The notes: generated by a model not told the origin, from the letters alone. DNA of 64,000 bases from Methylobacterium sp. J-067 (GCF_022829465.1 NZ_JAKSXZ010000144.1:62001-126000); one strand, 5' to 3'. Positions 9,791 through 18,202 are shown, numbered from the stretch's first letter. Translations and numbers: made by a program.

Positions 9791-11046
9791 GCGGCCTCCT
9801 CGCGGACGGGCGACGCCATCCCGGCCGAGTGGGCGAGCGCTCCGGCGATAAGGGCGATGCCCGCCTCCTCGGAGAAGTCCTGCACGAGGTGCGCCCGCGC
9901 CGCGCGGCCGAGGCGACTGCGCCGCTCGGAATCGCCGAACAGGGTGCGCAGCGCCTGCGCCAGGGCGTCGGGCTCGCCCGGTGGAACGAGGATCCCGTGG
10001 ACACCATCGGTCAGGAACTCGGGCGTGCCGGCGAAGGCGGTGGCCAGAATCGGCAACTCCTGGCTCGCGGCCTCCATCAGGACGTTCGGCAGCCCGTCGC
10101 GGTCGCCCCCGGCGGCCGGCTTGGTCGGCAGCACGAACAGGTCCGCCTCGCGCATCGCGTCGATGATCGCCGGCTGGGGCAGGGCGCCCCGGAAGGCGAC
10201 GCGCCCCTGCAATCCGCGCTCCAGGGCGAGCCGTTCCAGCGCGCCGCGCAACTCACCGCCGCCGATCAGGTCGAGCCGCCAGTGCAGGTCGGCGGGAAGG
10301 GCGGCGAGGGCCGCGAACAGGTCGTCATGCCCCTTCTTCGCCACGAGCCGCCCGACGCAGAGCAGCTGCAGCGGCGCCTCCGGGTCGCGCCCGTCGCGGG
10401 CGGGGCGGGCCGGGGGCGGCGCGGGAAAGCGCGTGAGGTCGAGCCCGTGATAGGCGAGCCGCGTGCGGCCCGGCCCGAGGGCGTCGAGGCGCGCGAGCCC
10501 GTCGCGGGTGCAGGTCACGCCCCATGCGGCGTCGGCGAGCTTCTCGGACAGCTCCCATTCGGGCGTGGTCCAGATGTCCTTGGCGTGGGCGGAAAAGCTC
10601 CAGCGCCGGCCCGTCAGCAGGGCGGCGTAGCGGGTCACGCTGCCGGGCGTGTGCAGGAAGTGAACGTGGAGATGGGCGACCGACGGCCCGGCCTCGCGGG
10701 CGAGCACCAACGCCTGCCCGAGCCGCCGCAGCCGCGAGGCGGTGGGGTCCCGCCGCAGGTCGCGCAGGACGGTTCTCACGAGCGCCGGGAACGCCCGTTG
10801 CCGGAATCCCCAGAGGAGCCCGCGCATCACCCGGGCGGGGTCGTCGCGCAGGTATTCGGGCAGGTAGGCGACGGGCGCGCGGATCGCCGCGTGCATCGGG
10901 TGGCGGAACCGGTCGGTCGGCTTGCGCAGGGACCAGATGTCGAGGGCGAGGCCCCGCTTCTCGAGGGCCAGGATCTCCTGCGCGATGAAGGTTTCGGAGA
11001 GGCGCGGATAACCCTTCAGCACCACCGCGATGCGTGGGCCGCTCAT
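9787..11046 (-). CDS. GT4-family glycosyltransferase
   Basis: A 419-aa GT-B retaining glycosyltransferase (RfaB/GT4). The N-terminal acceptor lobe begins with VVLKGYPRLSETFI, a signature of exopolysaccharide glycosyltransferases. The C-terminal lobe has LLCVGRLVAKKGHDDL and the E-x7-E element within GLPNVLMEAASQELPIL. The ATG at 11046 overlaps the preceding TGA by 4 bases; a frame start 15 bases further up is less likely. Second gene of the operon; its product should pass the growing glycan between the two COG4671-like enzymes on either side. Donor and acceptor unknown. Confidence 0.87.
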   Translation of the reverse strand: MSGPRIAVVLKGYPRLSETFIAQEILALEKRGLALDIWSLRKPTDRFRHPMHAAIRAPVAYLPEYLRDDPARVMRGLLWGFRQRAFPALVRTVLRDLRRDPTASRLRRLGQALVLAREAGPSVAHLHVHFLHTPGSVTRYAALLTGRRWSFSAHAKDIWTTPEWELSEKLADAAWGVTCTRDGLARLDALGPGRTRLAYHGLDLTRFPAPPPARPARDGRDPEAPLQLLCVGRLVAKKGHDDLFAALAALPADLHWRLDLIGGGELRGALERLALERGLQGRVAFRGALPQPAIIDAMREADLFVLPTKPAAGGDRDGLPNVLMEAASQELPILATAFAGTPEFLTDGVHGILVPPGEPDALAQALRTLFGDSERRSRLGRAARAHLVQDFSEEAGIALIAGALAHSAGMASPVREEAA

Positions 11047-12266
11047 GACATCGCCCGGCACGGCGCGTCGGCATCCTCCGGCACGAGGTGGTGCAGGCGG
11101 CGCACCACCGCGTCGAGCCCGTCGAGGAGGCCCGGCACCACCACCCGCGAGGGTTCGGGCTGGCCCGGCACCGCGCGCAACGCCGCCGCCATGCGGAGCG
11201 GGTCGCGCCCGTCCTCCTCCATCAGCACCCGCACGAGGCCGAGCCGTTCGGCGGCCAGCGCCCGGATCGCCTGTTCCCGCCGGGGCTCGGTGCGCGGCAC
11301 CAGCACGGCCGGGCGGTCGAAGGACAGGATCTCGCAGAAGGTGTTGTAGCCGCCCATGGCGACGATGCCCGCCGCCTTGCGCATCAGCACCTCGATCTCG
11401 CTGTCGAAGGTGATGGCCGAGACCCGGCCGCCGAGCGCCGCAATGCGCCGGTCGAACCCCTCCCGGATCGCGGCGTCGAGGAACGGCCCGAACGCCACGA
11501 GGCAGGGCAGCGGGATGCCGGGATCGGCCTCGTAGGCCGCGATCACCCAGTCGATCAGCCCCGCGCCGTCGCCCCCGCCGCCCGGCGTGACGAGGAGGAA
11601 CGGCCCCGCCGCCACCGCCGGCTCCCGGCGGTCGGCCCGCGCCTCCGGCAGTTCGCGGCGCAGGTAGCCCGTGTAGACGAGCCGGTTCCCGATCCGCCGC
11701 GCGAGGTCGGGCGCCAGGGCGAGCCCGGCCAGGGGCTCATGGATGCGCCCGAGCCCATAGACCCAGATCTCGTCGTAGAAGCGGTCCATCGCCTCGACGG
11801 CGCCCTTGCGCTCCCATTCGGGGGCGAGGCGGTCGGCCTCGTCGAGGACATCGCGCAGGCCGAGCACCAGCTTGGTACCGCGCGCCGCCTCCCGTTCCAG
11901 CACGGGCAGCATCTCGCCGTGGAAGCCGGCGGGCTCCTTGTCCACGATCACCACATGGGGGCGGAAGGCTTCGGCCGTGCGCATCAGCGCCGCCGTGCGG
12001 TCCTCCACCGTGCGGGCGAGGGTCGCGGGGCCCGCGCTGGCATAGCTGCCGTCGGAGAGCTTCGTCACCGGCGGAAGGCGCACCGTGCGCACGCCCGGCG
12101 CGAAGGCGAAGCGGTCCACCACCGGCGACCCCGACACGATCACCACCCGCGCATCGGGGCAGGACGCGACGAAGGCGTGGGCGATCGCCCGGGAGCGCCG
12201 CAGGTGGCCGAGGCCGAACGTGTCGTGGCTGTAGATCAGGACGCGCAAGGCGGACGACGATTCCAT
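11043..12266 (-). CDS. predicted glycosyltransferase (COG4671-like)
   Basis: First gene of the eight-gene minus-strand operon, about 407 aa. GT-B fold: N-terminal LIYSHDTFGLGHLRRS, where the glycine-rich loop and GHLRR are typical of COG4671, and a C-terminal lobe with AMGGYNTFCEILSFDRPAVLVPR, the nucleotide-sugar pocket. The frame is open upstream to 12599, but that region lacks protein character and covers the divergent intergenic gap. The start at 12266 (MESSSALRVLI) is the best guess; an ATG at 12293 is possible. Both have mediocre ribosome sites. It resembles the N-terminal half of the fusion protein at 7925-9790, so the two may be paralogues. Confidence 0.8.
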   Translation of the reverse strand: MESSSALRVLIYSHDTFGLGHLRRSRAIAHAFVASCPDARVVIVSGSPVVDRFAFAPGVRTVRLPPVTKLSDGSYASAGPATLARTVEDRTAALMRTAEAFRPHVVIVDKEPAGFHGEMLPVLEREAARGTKLVLGLRDVLDEADRLAPEWERKGAVEAMDRFYDEIWVYGLGRIHEPLAGLALAPDLARRIGNRLVYTGYLRRELPEARADRREPAVAAGPFLLVTPGGGGDGAGLIDWVIAAYEADPGIPLPCLVAFGPFLDAAIREGFDRRIAALGGRVSAITFDSEIEVLMRKAAGIVAMGGYNTFCEILSFDRPAVLVPRTEPRREQAIRALAAERLGLVRVLMEEDGRDPLRMAAALRAVPGQPEPSRVVVPGLLDGLDAVVRRLHHLVPEDADAPCRAMS

Positions 12267-12420
12267 TCCCCAGCCCGGCGACACGCGCCCCATCCCGCGA
12301 TGCGTCGGACCATCGCAGCCACATCCGTGCTGCACAAGTGTGACGGTGCTTCGAATCCCATCGTTAACGGGCTCGGAACCGTTCTCTCCTAGGCTCGGCC
12401 GGGCCCTTTCCGATGGCCCG

Positions 12421-13719
12421 ATGCCGGGACAGACCATGCACGCTTCCGCTCCGCAGACCGGCCGGACGTTCCTCGCCGGCCTGCGCGCGGACCTCGCGGA
12501 CATCGTCTTCAACGATGCGCGCTTCCTGGCCTTTGGGCGGCTGGCGGCGGTGTTCCTGCTGCCGATCACCGCCGCGATCATCATCGTGCTGTTCGGCACC
12601 GGCCCGGAGCCCCGCCGGAACTGGTACGGCGAGATCCTGGGCAGCGACTTCTCGCAGATCTGGGTCGCCGGCCGCGCCGCCCTGGAGGGCCGGGCCGCCG
12701 AGCCCTACGACCTCGCCCGCCACCTCGCGAACCTGCGCGAGGCGTTTGGGCCGGATTGCCGCTTCGCGTGGCACTACCCGCCGATCTTCCTGATCCCCTC
12801 GGCGGCGTTGGCGTGGATGGACCCGCAGGCCGGCTACCTCGCGTGGTGCGCCCTCTCGGCCGCGTTCTTCCTGTTCGTGCTGCAGCGCGCGGCGGGGCGC
12901 ATGGACATCGCCTTCATCGCGTTCGCCCACCCCCTGGTGTTCTGCAACCTGTCCTATGGGCAGAATGGGCTGTTCACCGCCGGGCTGATGACGCTGGGCC
13001 TCGTCCTCCTCGACAGGCGCCCGCGCCTCGCCGGCCTGTGCTTCGGGTTCCTCGCCTTCAAGCCGCATTTCGCGCTGCTGGCGCCGCTGCTGCTGCTCGC
13101 CACCGGGCGGTGGACCGCGCTCCTCAGCTGCGCCGCGACGGTGCTCGCCGCCAGCCTCGCGTCGGTGGCGCTGTTCGGCATCGAGCCGTGGATCGGCTTC
13201 CTGCGCTCGCTGTCGAGCACCAACCGGATCATCCTGCAGGAGGCCGCGTCGGGGCTCGATCTCAACGCCAGCGCCTTCGGGGCGGTGCGCCTCCTTGGCG
13301 GCTCGGTGGCCCTGGCCTGGGCGTTCCAGATCGCGGTGGCGCTCACGGCCCTGGTCTTCGTGCTCCGGGTCTGGCGCTCCGGGGCCTCGCCCGAGTTGCG
13401 GGCCGCCGCGTGCCTGTGCGTCACGCCGCTGCTCTCGCCCTACGTGCCGGTGTACGACCTCGTGCCCCTGCTGCCCGCGACCCTGTTCCTCGGGCTCGCC
13501 GCCGTGAAGCAGGGCGGGCTCGTCGCCCATGAGCGGATGCTGATCGCGCTCAGCCCGTTCACCGCCCTCGTGCGGGTCGCGGCCGGCGAGACCGGCTTCT
13601 CCTTCGGCCTCGCTCTGGCGCTGGCGACCTTCGCCTGCGTCGCATGGCGCGTCGGCCTGACGGCGCTGCTGCCGCAGGGCGGCTTCAGCCTCAGCCGCCG
13701 AGCGGTCGCGGGATCCTGA
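12421..13719 (+). CDS. GT87-family polyprenyl-phosphate-dependent membrane glycosyltransferase
   Basis: Integral membrane protein of about 432 aa with nine or more predicted helices and the DUF2029/GT87 pattern: a large first periplasmic loop containing GSDFSQIWVAGRAALEG (conserved D) and WHYPPIFLI. Family members such as PimE use polyprenyl-phospho-sugar donors on the periplasmic face. The ATG at 12421 was taken; 12436 is an in-frame alternative. Divergent from the glycosyltransferase operon, so a shared function is plausible. Its last 29 bases overlap the end of crtC on the other strand. Substrate unknown. Confidence 0.8.
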   Translation: MPGQTMHASAPQTGRTFLAGLRADLADIVFNDARFLAFGRLAAVFLLPITAAIIIVLFGTGPEPRRNWYGEILGSDFSQIWVAGRAALEGRAAEPYDLARHLANLREAFGPDCRFAWHYPPIFLIPSAALAWMDPQAGYLAWCALSAAFFLFVLQRAAGRMDIAFIAFAHPLVFCNLSYGQNGLFTAGLMTLGLVLLDRRPRLAGLCFGFLAFKPHFALLAPLLLLATGRWTALLSCAATVLAASLASVALFGIEPWIGFLRSLSSTNRIILQEAASGLDLNASAFGAVRLLGGSVALAWAFQIAVALTALVFVLRVWRSGASPELRAAACLCVTPLLSPYVPVYDLVPLLPATLFLGLAAVKQGGLVAHERMLIALSPFTALVRVAAGETGFSFGLALALATFACVAWRVGLTALLPQGGFSLSRRAVAGS

Positions 13720-14551
13720 AGGGCAGCATCAGCTGCACCAGCGGGTTGCGGAACCGGTCGAGGGACAGGCTCTCGTGGACCGCCCGCACCGGCTCGCCCG
13801 CCAGCGTCGAGGCCAGCAGCGAGCGCGAATAGAACGGCGTATCCTCGAAGGTGGTGATGACCCGCGCCTTGCCGTCGTCGCTGCGGGTCTCGCGGGGCAT
13901 CCGCCAGAATCCTGTGGGCGGCAGCTTGGCCGAGAGCGGCGGGCGGATGTCCCGCCTCGTGCCGTCGAAGGCGAAGCCCAGCGACAGGTTGCGCCCGCCG
14001 CCGTCCCGGTGGGCCACGTCGTAGAGGATCGCCGCCCCGTCCGGCAGTTCGGCCCTGCACCATGTCCAGCGGGTGAAGGCGTCGGCCAGGGGCTCGTCGC
14101 CGTCGTTGGTGTCGAAATAGCCGCTGCCCTGCCAGGACAGGCCGGGCTCGCTCAAGGAGACCTCCACCCGCGAGGCCGGGGCCATCGGCCACCAGCGGTG
14201 CCGCCCGGCCGGGTCTAGGTGAAATGGCCCCGCCGTGATGCCGGAGGGCCGCAGTCGCACCGTGCCCCGGATGCGCCGGGGCAGCGGCGCCCCGCGCTCG
14301 TCGATCCGCACGGTGAGTTCGGTGCCGTCCCACTCCATTGCGCTCGGGCCGATGGCGATGTGGTCCGCCCCGCGGGAGAGGGTGCTCTGCTTCCGCTCGG
14401 TCATGGCGAAGCGGCTCGGGCGGCCGTAGAGCACGACGTTCATCGCGCAATGGTCGAAGGGGTTCTTGTCCCGGCTCCAGCCGTAATACGGCGAGAACAC
14501 GCTGCCGATGAAGGCGATGATGGTGAGGCCCTGGGTGCCGTCGTCGCTCAC
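13691..14551 (-). CDS. crtC: carotenoid 1,2-hydratase (hydroxyneurosporene synthase)
   Basis: Adds water across the 1,2 double bond of neurosporene/lycopene-type carotenoids in the spheroidene/spirilloxanthin branch. Recognised from IAFIGSVFSPYYGWSR, the PFDHCAMNVVLYG block and WTWCRAELPDGAAILYD. The GTG at 14551 forms a GTGA overlap with the crtD stop and gives 286 aa. However, the same frame upstream of the GTG reads GHNGYVWWYVDA, which also looks like CrtC family sequence, yet there is no ATG, GTG or TTG nearby to start it. The true N-terminus is therefore unsure. Lies 3' of crtD as in other photosynthesis clusters and overlaps the convergent GT87 gene by 29 bases. Confidence 0.9.
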   Translation of the reverse strand: MSDDGTQGLTIIAFIGSVFSPYYGWSRDKNPFDHCAMNVVLYGRPSRFAMTERKQSTLSRGADHIAIGPSAMEWDGTELTVRIDERGAPLPRRIRGTVRLRPSGITAGPFHLDPAGRHRWWPMAPASRVEVSLSEPGLSWQGSGYFDTNDGDEPLADAFTRWTWCRAELPDGAAILYDVAHRDGGGRNLSLGFAFDGTRRDIRPPLSAKLPPTGFWRMPRETRSDDGKARVITTFEDTPFYSRSLLASTLAGEPVRAVHESLSLDRFRNPLVQLMLPFRIPRPLGG

Positions 14552-16083
14552 CGCATCGACGTACCACCAGACATAGCCGTTGTGCCCGACCTGCCCGTCG
14601 AACCGAGGTCGGCGAGGATCGCCGCCGCCGCGAGCCTCCCCGATTGCGCCGCCATCGGCACGCCCGGCCCCGGATGGACTGAGCCCCCCGCGAGGTAGAG
14701 CCCCGCCACCTTGGTCCGTGCCCCCGGGCGCTTGAAGGTCGCCGCCCAGCCCTGCGAGGCCCGCCCGTACAGGGCGCCCTGGCTCCCCGGGAACAGGCCC
14801 GCGAACGCCTCCGGCGTCGTGACCGTGGCCGCTGATTCCCGCGTCAGGGACAAGCCGCAGGCGTGCAGCCGCGCCTTCAGGTTGGTCTCGCATCGGGCGA
14901 TCTCCGTGGCAGGCAAGGGGCGCTCCGTGCCGTCGGCCGGGGCGTTGACGAGCATCAGCAGGCGCTCCGGCCCGCCGGGAAATGCGCCCTCGGCGCTGCG
15001 GTCCTGGGCGCAGACGTAGACCGTGGGGTCGGTGGGCAGGCGGCGGTCGCGCAGGATCGTGTCGAATTCGGCGCGGTAGTCGCGGGAGAAGAACACCGTG
15101 TGGTGGGCCAGCGGAAAGCCCGCCGTCTCGGCCCGTACGCAGTACGTCACCGCCGAGAGCGAGCGCTCGGCCCGCCCGATCCGGTCCCCGGCCGGCGCCG
15201 CCGCGCGGCCCAGCAGCCCCGCGCCCAGAGCCGCCACGTCGCCGTTGCAGACCACGACATCCGCCGGGATGCGCCCGCCGCCCGCGAGCCGCACGCCCGT
15301 GACCTTGCCCCCGGAGACCTCGATCTCCTGGACATGGGTGCCGTAGCGGAACTCCGCCCCGATCTCGACCGCGAGGCCGGCGATGGAGGCGGCGAGCGCG
15401 CTCAAGCCCCCCTGCACGGTCCAGACGCCCGCCTGCTCCACATGCGCCACCAGCATCAGCGTCGCCGGGGTGGTGAAGGGCGAGGCGCCGCAATAGGTGG
15501 CGTAGCGCCCGAACAGCTGCAGCAGGCGCGGATCGTGGAAATACTCCTTCAGCGCCGACCAGAGCGTCGCGAAGGGCTGGATGCGCCACAGGTCGCCGAT
15601 CCCGGAAATGCCGACCCGCTTGGCGAGCCCCGTCGGTCCCGTCTGGCCGGAGCGGATGAAGGGCCCCTCCAGGGTGCGGTAGACCTCCGCCGCGCGGGCG
15701 CAGAACCGCCGGTAGCCCTCCGCCTCGCCCGCTCCCGCGAAGGCGTGGATCGCCGCCGCCGAGGCGTCGATGTCGGCGAAGAGGTCGAGGCGTTCGTCGG
15801 GGCTCCAGGCGTGGCGGGCCAGCAGGCTCGCATCCCGCAGGGTCACGCGCTCGGCGAGGCGCGCGCCGCACTCGGCCAGAAGCTCCTCGAACACCCAGCG
15901 CATGGTGAAGACGGTCGGCCCCGCCTCGATGCGCGTGCCGTCCACGGGCACCGCGCGCATCTTGCCGCCCGGCGCCTCGGCGCGCTCCACCACCGTGACC
16001 GACAGGCCGGCACGGGCGAGCCTCAGGGCGGCGGCGAGCCCGCCGATCCCGGCTCCGATCACGACGACGCGCGTGGCCGACAC
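14548..16083 (-). CDS. crtD: hydroxyneurosporene desaturase (CrtI-family)
   Basis: FAD-dependent carotenoid 3,4-desaturase (511 aa from GTG). It has an N-terminal dinucleotide-binding motif VVIGAGIGGLAAALRLA followed by the E of VVERAEAPGGKM. The C-terminal CrtI signature is KVAGLYLAGGSVHPGPGVPMA. The GTG at 16083 gives a normal-length CrtD N-terminus; a TTG at 16134 would add 17 residues but sits inside the regulatory palindrome. Divergent from crtE; the PpsR/CrtJ operator at 16128-16147 lies just upstream, so light and oxygen control with the other photosynthesis genes is expected. crtC follows with a 4-base overlap. Confidence 0.9.
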   Translation of the reverse strand: MSATRVVVIGAGIGGLAAALRLARAGLSVTVVERAEAPGGKMRAVPVDGTRIEAGPTVFTMRWVFEELLAECGARLAERVTLRDASLLARHAWSPDERLDLFADIDASAAAIHAFAGAGEAEGYRRFCARAAEVYRTLEGPFIRSGQTGPTGLAKRVGISGIGDLWRIQPFATLWSALKEYFHDPRLLQLFGRYATYCGASPFTTPATLMLVAHVEQAGVWTVQGGLSALAASIAGLAVEIGAEFRYGTHVQEIEVSGGKVTGVRLAGGGRIPADVVVCNGDVAALGAGLLGRAAAPAGDRIGRAERSLSAVTYCVRAETAGFPLAHHTVFFSRDYRAEFDTILRDRRLPTDPTVYVCAQDRSAEGAFPGGPERLLMLVNAPADGTERPLPATEIARCETNLKARLHACGLSLTRESAATVTTPEAFAGLFPGSQGALYGRASQGWAATFKRPGARTKVAGLYLAGGSVHPGPGVPMAAQSGRLAAAAILADLGSTGRSGTTAMSGGTSMR

Positions 16084-16127
16084 GGTTGCGGAGCCTCCCA
16101 GGTCGGGATTGATCTTGTGGTCCGTGA

Positions 16128-16147
16128 GTGTCAATTATAAGTGACAC
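16128..16147. promoter_or_regulatory. PpsR/CrtJ operator between crtD and crtE
   Basis: The 20-base element GTGTCA-N8-TGACAC is a perfect 6-base inverted repeat and matches the PpsR/CrtJ consensus TGT-N12-ACA exactly (TGT at 16129, ACA ending at 16146). It lies in the divergent crtD/crtE gap. On the minus strand its centre contains TATAAT (16139-16134), which could be the crtD -10 with TTGCCA (16160-16155) as -35 at 15-base spacing, so binding would block crtD transcription. The repressor gene is not in the window. Confidence 0.8.
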
Positions 16148-16183
16148 ATGGCGATGGCAACCCGCCATGACAGGGAGGGCGGC

Positions 16184-17053
16184 ATGGAGCCCGGCGCGCG
16201 GATCGAATCGGCCCTCGACAGGGCTGTCGCCTACTCGGAGGCGCCCGGCGCGCCACCCCTTCTGGCGGAAGCGATGCGCTACGCCGTCTTCCCCGGCGGG
16301 CACCGCATCCGGCCCCGGCTCTGCCTCTCCGTGGCGCGGGCCTGCGGCGACGACGATCCCCTCGGCGCCGACTCGGCTGCGGCGGCGATCGAGCTTCTGC
16401 ATTGCGCCTCCCTCGTCCACGACGACCTGCCCTGCTTCGACGACGCGCCGACGCGCCGCCAGAAGGACACGGTCCACATCGCCTTCGGCACGCCCATCGC
16501 CGTCCTCACAGGGGATGCGCTGATCGTGCTCGCCTTCGAGACCCTGGCGCGGGGATCGTGGCGGCATCCGCGCCGGCTCGCGCGGCTCGTCGGGCTTCTC
16601 GGCCGGGCGGCGGGCTCGCCCTCCGGCATCGCGGCGGGGCAGGCCTGGGAATCCGAGGCGCATGTCGACCTCAGCGCCTACCAGCAGGCCAAGACCGGCG
16701 CGCTCTTCGCGGCGGCGACGGTGGCCGGTGCGGCGGCGGCGGGGGCCGAGCCGGAGCCGTGGCGGCGCCTCGGCGAGGCCCTGGGCGAGGCCTATCAGGT
16801 GGCCGACGACCTGCGCGACGTCGCCTGTCGCCAGGAGGAGATCGGCAAGCCCGCCGGGCGCGACGCGACCCTCGGGCGGCCCAACGCGGCGGCGCTGCTC
16901 GGCACGGGCGGCGCCCTCGACAGACTGAAGCGCCTCACCCGCGAGGCCATCGCGGCGGTGCCGGATTGCCCCGGCGCGAAGGGGCTGACGGTGGAAATCG
17001 AGGCGCAGGCCCGGCTGTTCCTGCCGGCGAGCCTGCGGGCGGTGTCGGCCTGA
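16184..17053 (+). CDS. crtE: geranylgeranyl diphosphate synthase
   Basis: Prenyl transferase (289 aa) making the C20 precursor for carotenoids and the bacteriochlorophyll tail. The first aspartate-rich motif is VHDDLPCFDD (D80, D81, D86, D87) and the second is DDLRD at 208-212; FPGGHRIRPRL near residue 37 is the conserved substrate-binding arginine region. The ATG at 16184 follows a strong GGGAGGGCGG ribosome site; an ATG at 16148 adds 12 residues but overlaps the operator. crtF follows with overlapping stop/start, so the two are coupled. Expected to be under PpsR control through the operator just upstream. Confidence 0.9.
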   Translation: MEPGARIESALDRAVAYSEAPGAPPLLAEAMRYAVFPGGHRIRPRLCLSVARACGDDDPLGADSAAAAIELLHCASLVHDDLPCFDDAPTRRQKDTVHIAFGTPIAVLTGDALIVLAFETLARGSWRHPRRLARLVGLLGRAAGSPSGIAAGQAWESEAHVDLSAYQQAKTGALFAAATVAGAAAAGAEPEPWRRLGEALGEAYQVADDLRDVACRQEEIGKPAGRDATLGRPNAAALLGTGGALDRLKRLTREAIAAVPDCPGAKGLTVEIEAQARLFLPASLRAVSA

Positions 17054-18201
17054 GCCGGGGCGCGGCCCTGTCGGATCCCCCGGCGGCGCGCCCGCGTCCG
17101 CTCTCCGAGCGCTGGCTGGCGCTGCGCAACCGCCTCGTGGCGAGCCCGCGCTTCCAGCGCTGGGCGGCGGGTTTCCCGCTGACGCGGCGCATCGCGCGAG
17201 GGAACACACGCGCGCTGTTCGATCTCTGCGCCGGCTTCGTCTACGCGCAGGTGCTGACGGCCTGCATCCGCCTCGACCTGTTCTCGATCCTGGCGGAGGG
17301 GCCGATGACGATTGAGGCCCTGGCCGTGCGCCTCGGCCTGCCACCGGAGAAGGCGCGGACGCTGCTCCTCGCTGCCCGCTCCCTCGACCTGATTCGCGCT
17401 CTGCCGGACGGGCGCTTCGCCCTGGCCGACCTAGGCGCCGCCGTCACCGGCAATCCCGGCATCGCGGCGATGGTCGAGCACCACGCCCTGCTCTACGCCG
17501 ACCTCGCGGATCCGGTCGCCCTGTTGCAGGGCCGCACGGAGCGCACGCGGCTCTCCTCTTACTGGCCCTATGCCGAGGGCGGCGCCGTCGCGCCGGGCGA
17601 GGCCGCCCCCTACGGCGCGCTGATGGGCACGTCCCAGGCGATGATCGCGCAGGACATCATCGAGGCCTGCGACCTGCGCGGCATCCGCCACTGGATGGAT
17701 GTCGGGGGCGGGGAGGGGGCCTTCCTCGAAGCCGCCGCGCCGCACCTGCCGGGGCGCCGGCTCACCCTGTTCGACCTGCCCGCCGTGGCGGAACGGGCCG
17801 GCGCGCGCCTCGGCCGCGTCGGGCTCGGCGACCGGATCGCATGCATTGGCGGCGATTTCCATACCGGCTTGCCGGAGGGCGCCGACGCGATCTCCCTCGT
17901 GCGCGTCCTGCACGACCACGACGACGCACCGGTCCGGGCGCTGCTGCGCGCGGCCTATGCGGCGCTGGCCCCCGGCGGACGCCTCGTCATCGCCGAACCG
18001 ATGGCGGGAACGCCCGGCGCGGAGCCGGTGGGGGACGCCTATTTCGGCTTCTACCTGCTGGCGATGGGCTCCGGCCGTCCCCGGACGGCAGACGAACTGT
18101 CACGCCTGGCCCACGAGGCCGGATTCGCGGCGACGAAAGAGCGCAAAACCCGTCGTCCCCTGCTCGCCCGTGTGCTCGTCGCACACAAAACCGGCAGATG
18201 A
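17050..18201 (+). CDS. crtF: hydroxyneurosporene/demethylspheroidene O-methyltransferase
   Basis: SAM-dependent methyltransferase (about 383 aa) forming the methoxy group of spheroidene/spirilloxanthin-type carotenoids. It has an N-terminal dimerisation domain with SPRFQRWAAGFPLTRRIA and FDLCAGFVYAQVL, then a C-terminal SAM fold with motif I MDVGGGEGAFLEAA and LVRVLHDHDD. The start is unclear. The family-like N-terminus begins before the first ordinary in-frame start codon (GTG at 17137). The only overlap-type candidate is CTG at 17050, which would share CTGA with the crtE stop. The lower coordinate is reported here; if GTG 17137 is right the protein is 354 aa. Confidence 0.85.
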   Translation: MSRGAALSDPPAARPRPLSERWLALRNRLVASPRFQRWAAGFPLTRRIARGNTRALFDLCAGFVYAQVLTACIRLDLFSILAEGPMTIEALAVRLGLPPEKARTLLLAARSLDLIRALPDGRFALADLGAAVTGNPGIAAMVEHHALLYADLADPVALLQGRTERTRLSSYWPYAEGGAVAPGEAAPYGALMGTSQAMIAQDIIEACDLRGIRHWMDVGGGEGAFLEAAAPHLPGRRLTLFDLPAVAERAGARLGRVGLGDRIACIGGDFHTGLPEGADAISLVRVLHDHDDAPVRALLRAAYAALAPGGRLVIAEPMAGTPGAEPVGDAYFGFYLLAMGSGRPRTADELSRLAHEAGFAATKERKTRRPLLARVLVAHKTGR

Positions 18202-18202
18202 C

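Noticed and set aside
12345-12365. TTCGAATCCC, like a tRNA T-loop
   Set aside because: No matching acceptor, D or anticodon stems are found around it, so it is not a tRNA gene.
13691-17344. A minus-strand frame open for 1217 codons across crtC, crtD and crtE
   Set aside because: Only its last 286 codons look like a protein (crtC). The rest is the GC-rich shadow of crtD and crtE, with many Arg, Gly, Ala and Pro residues.
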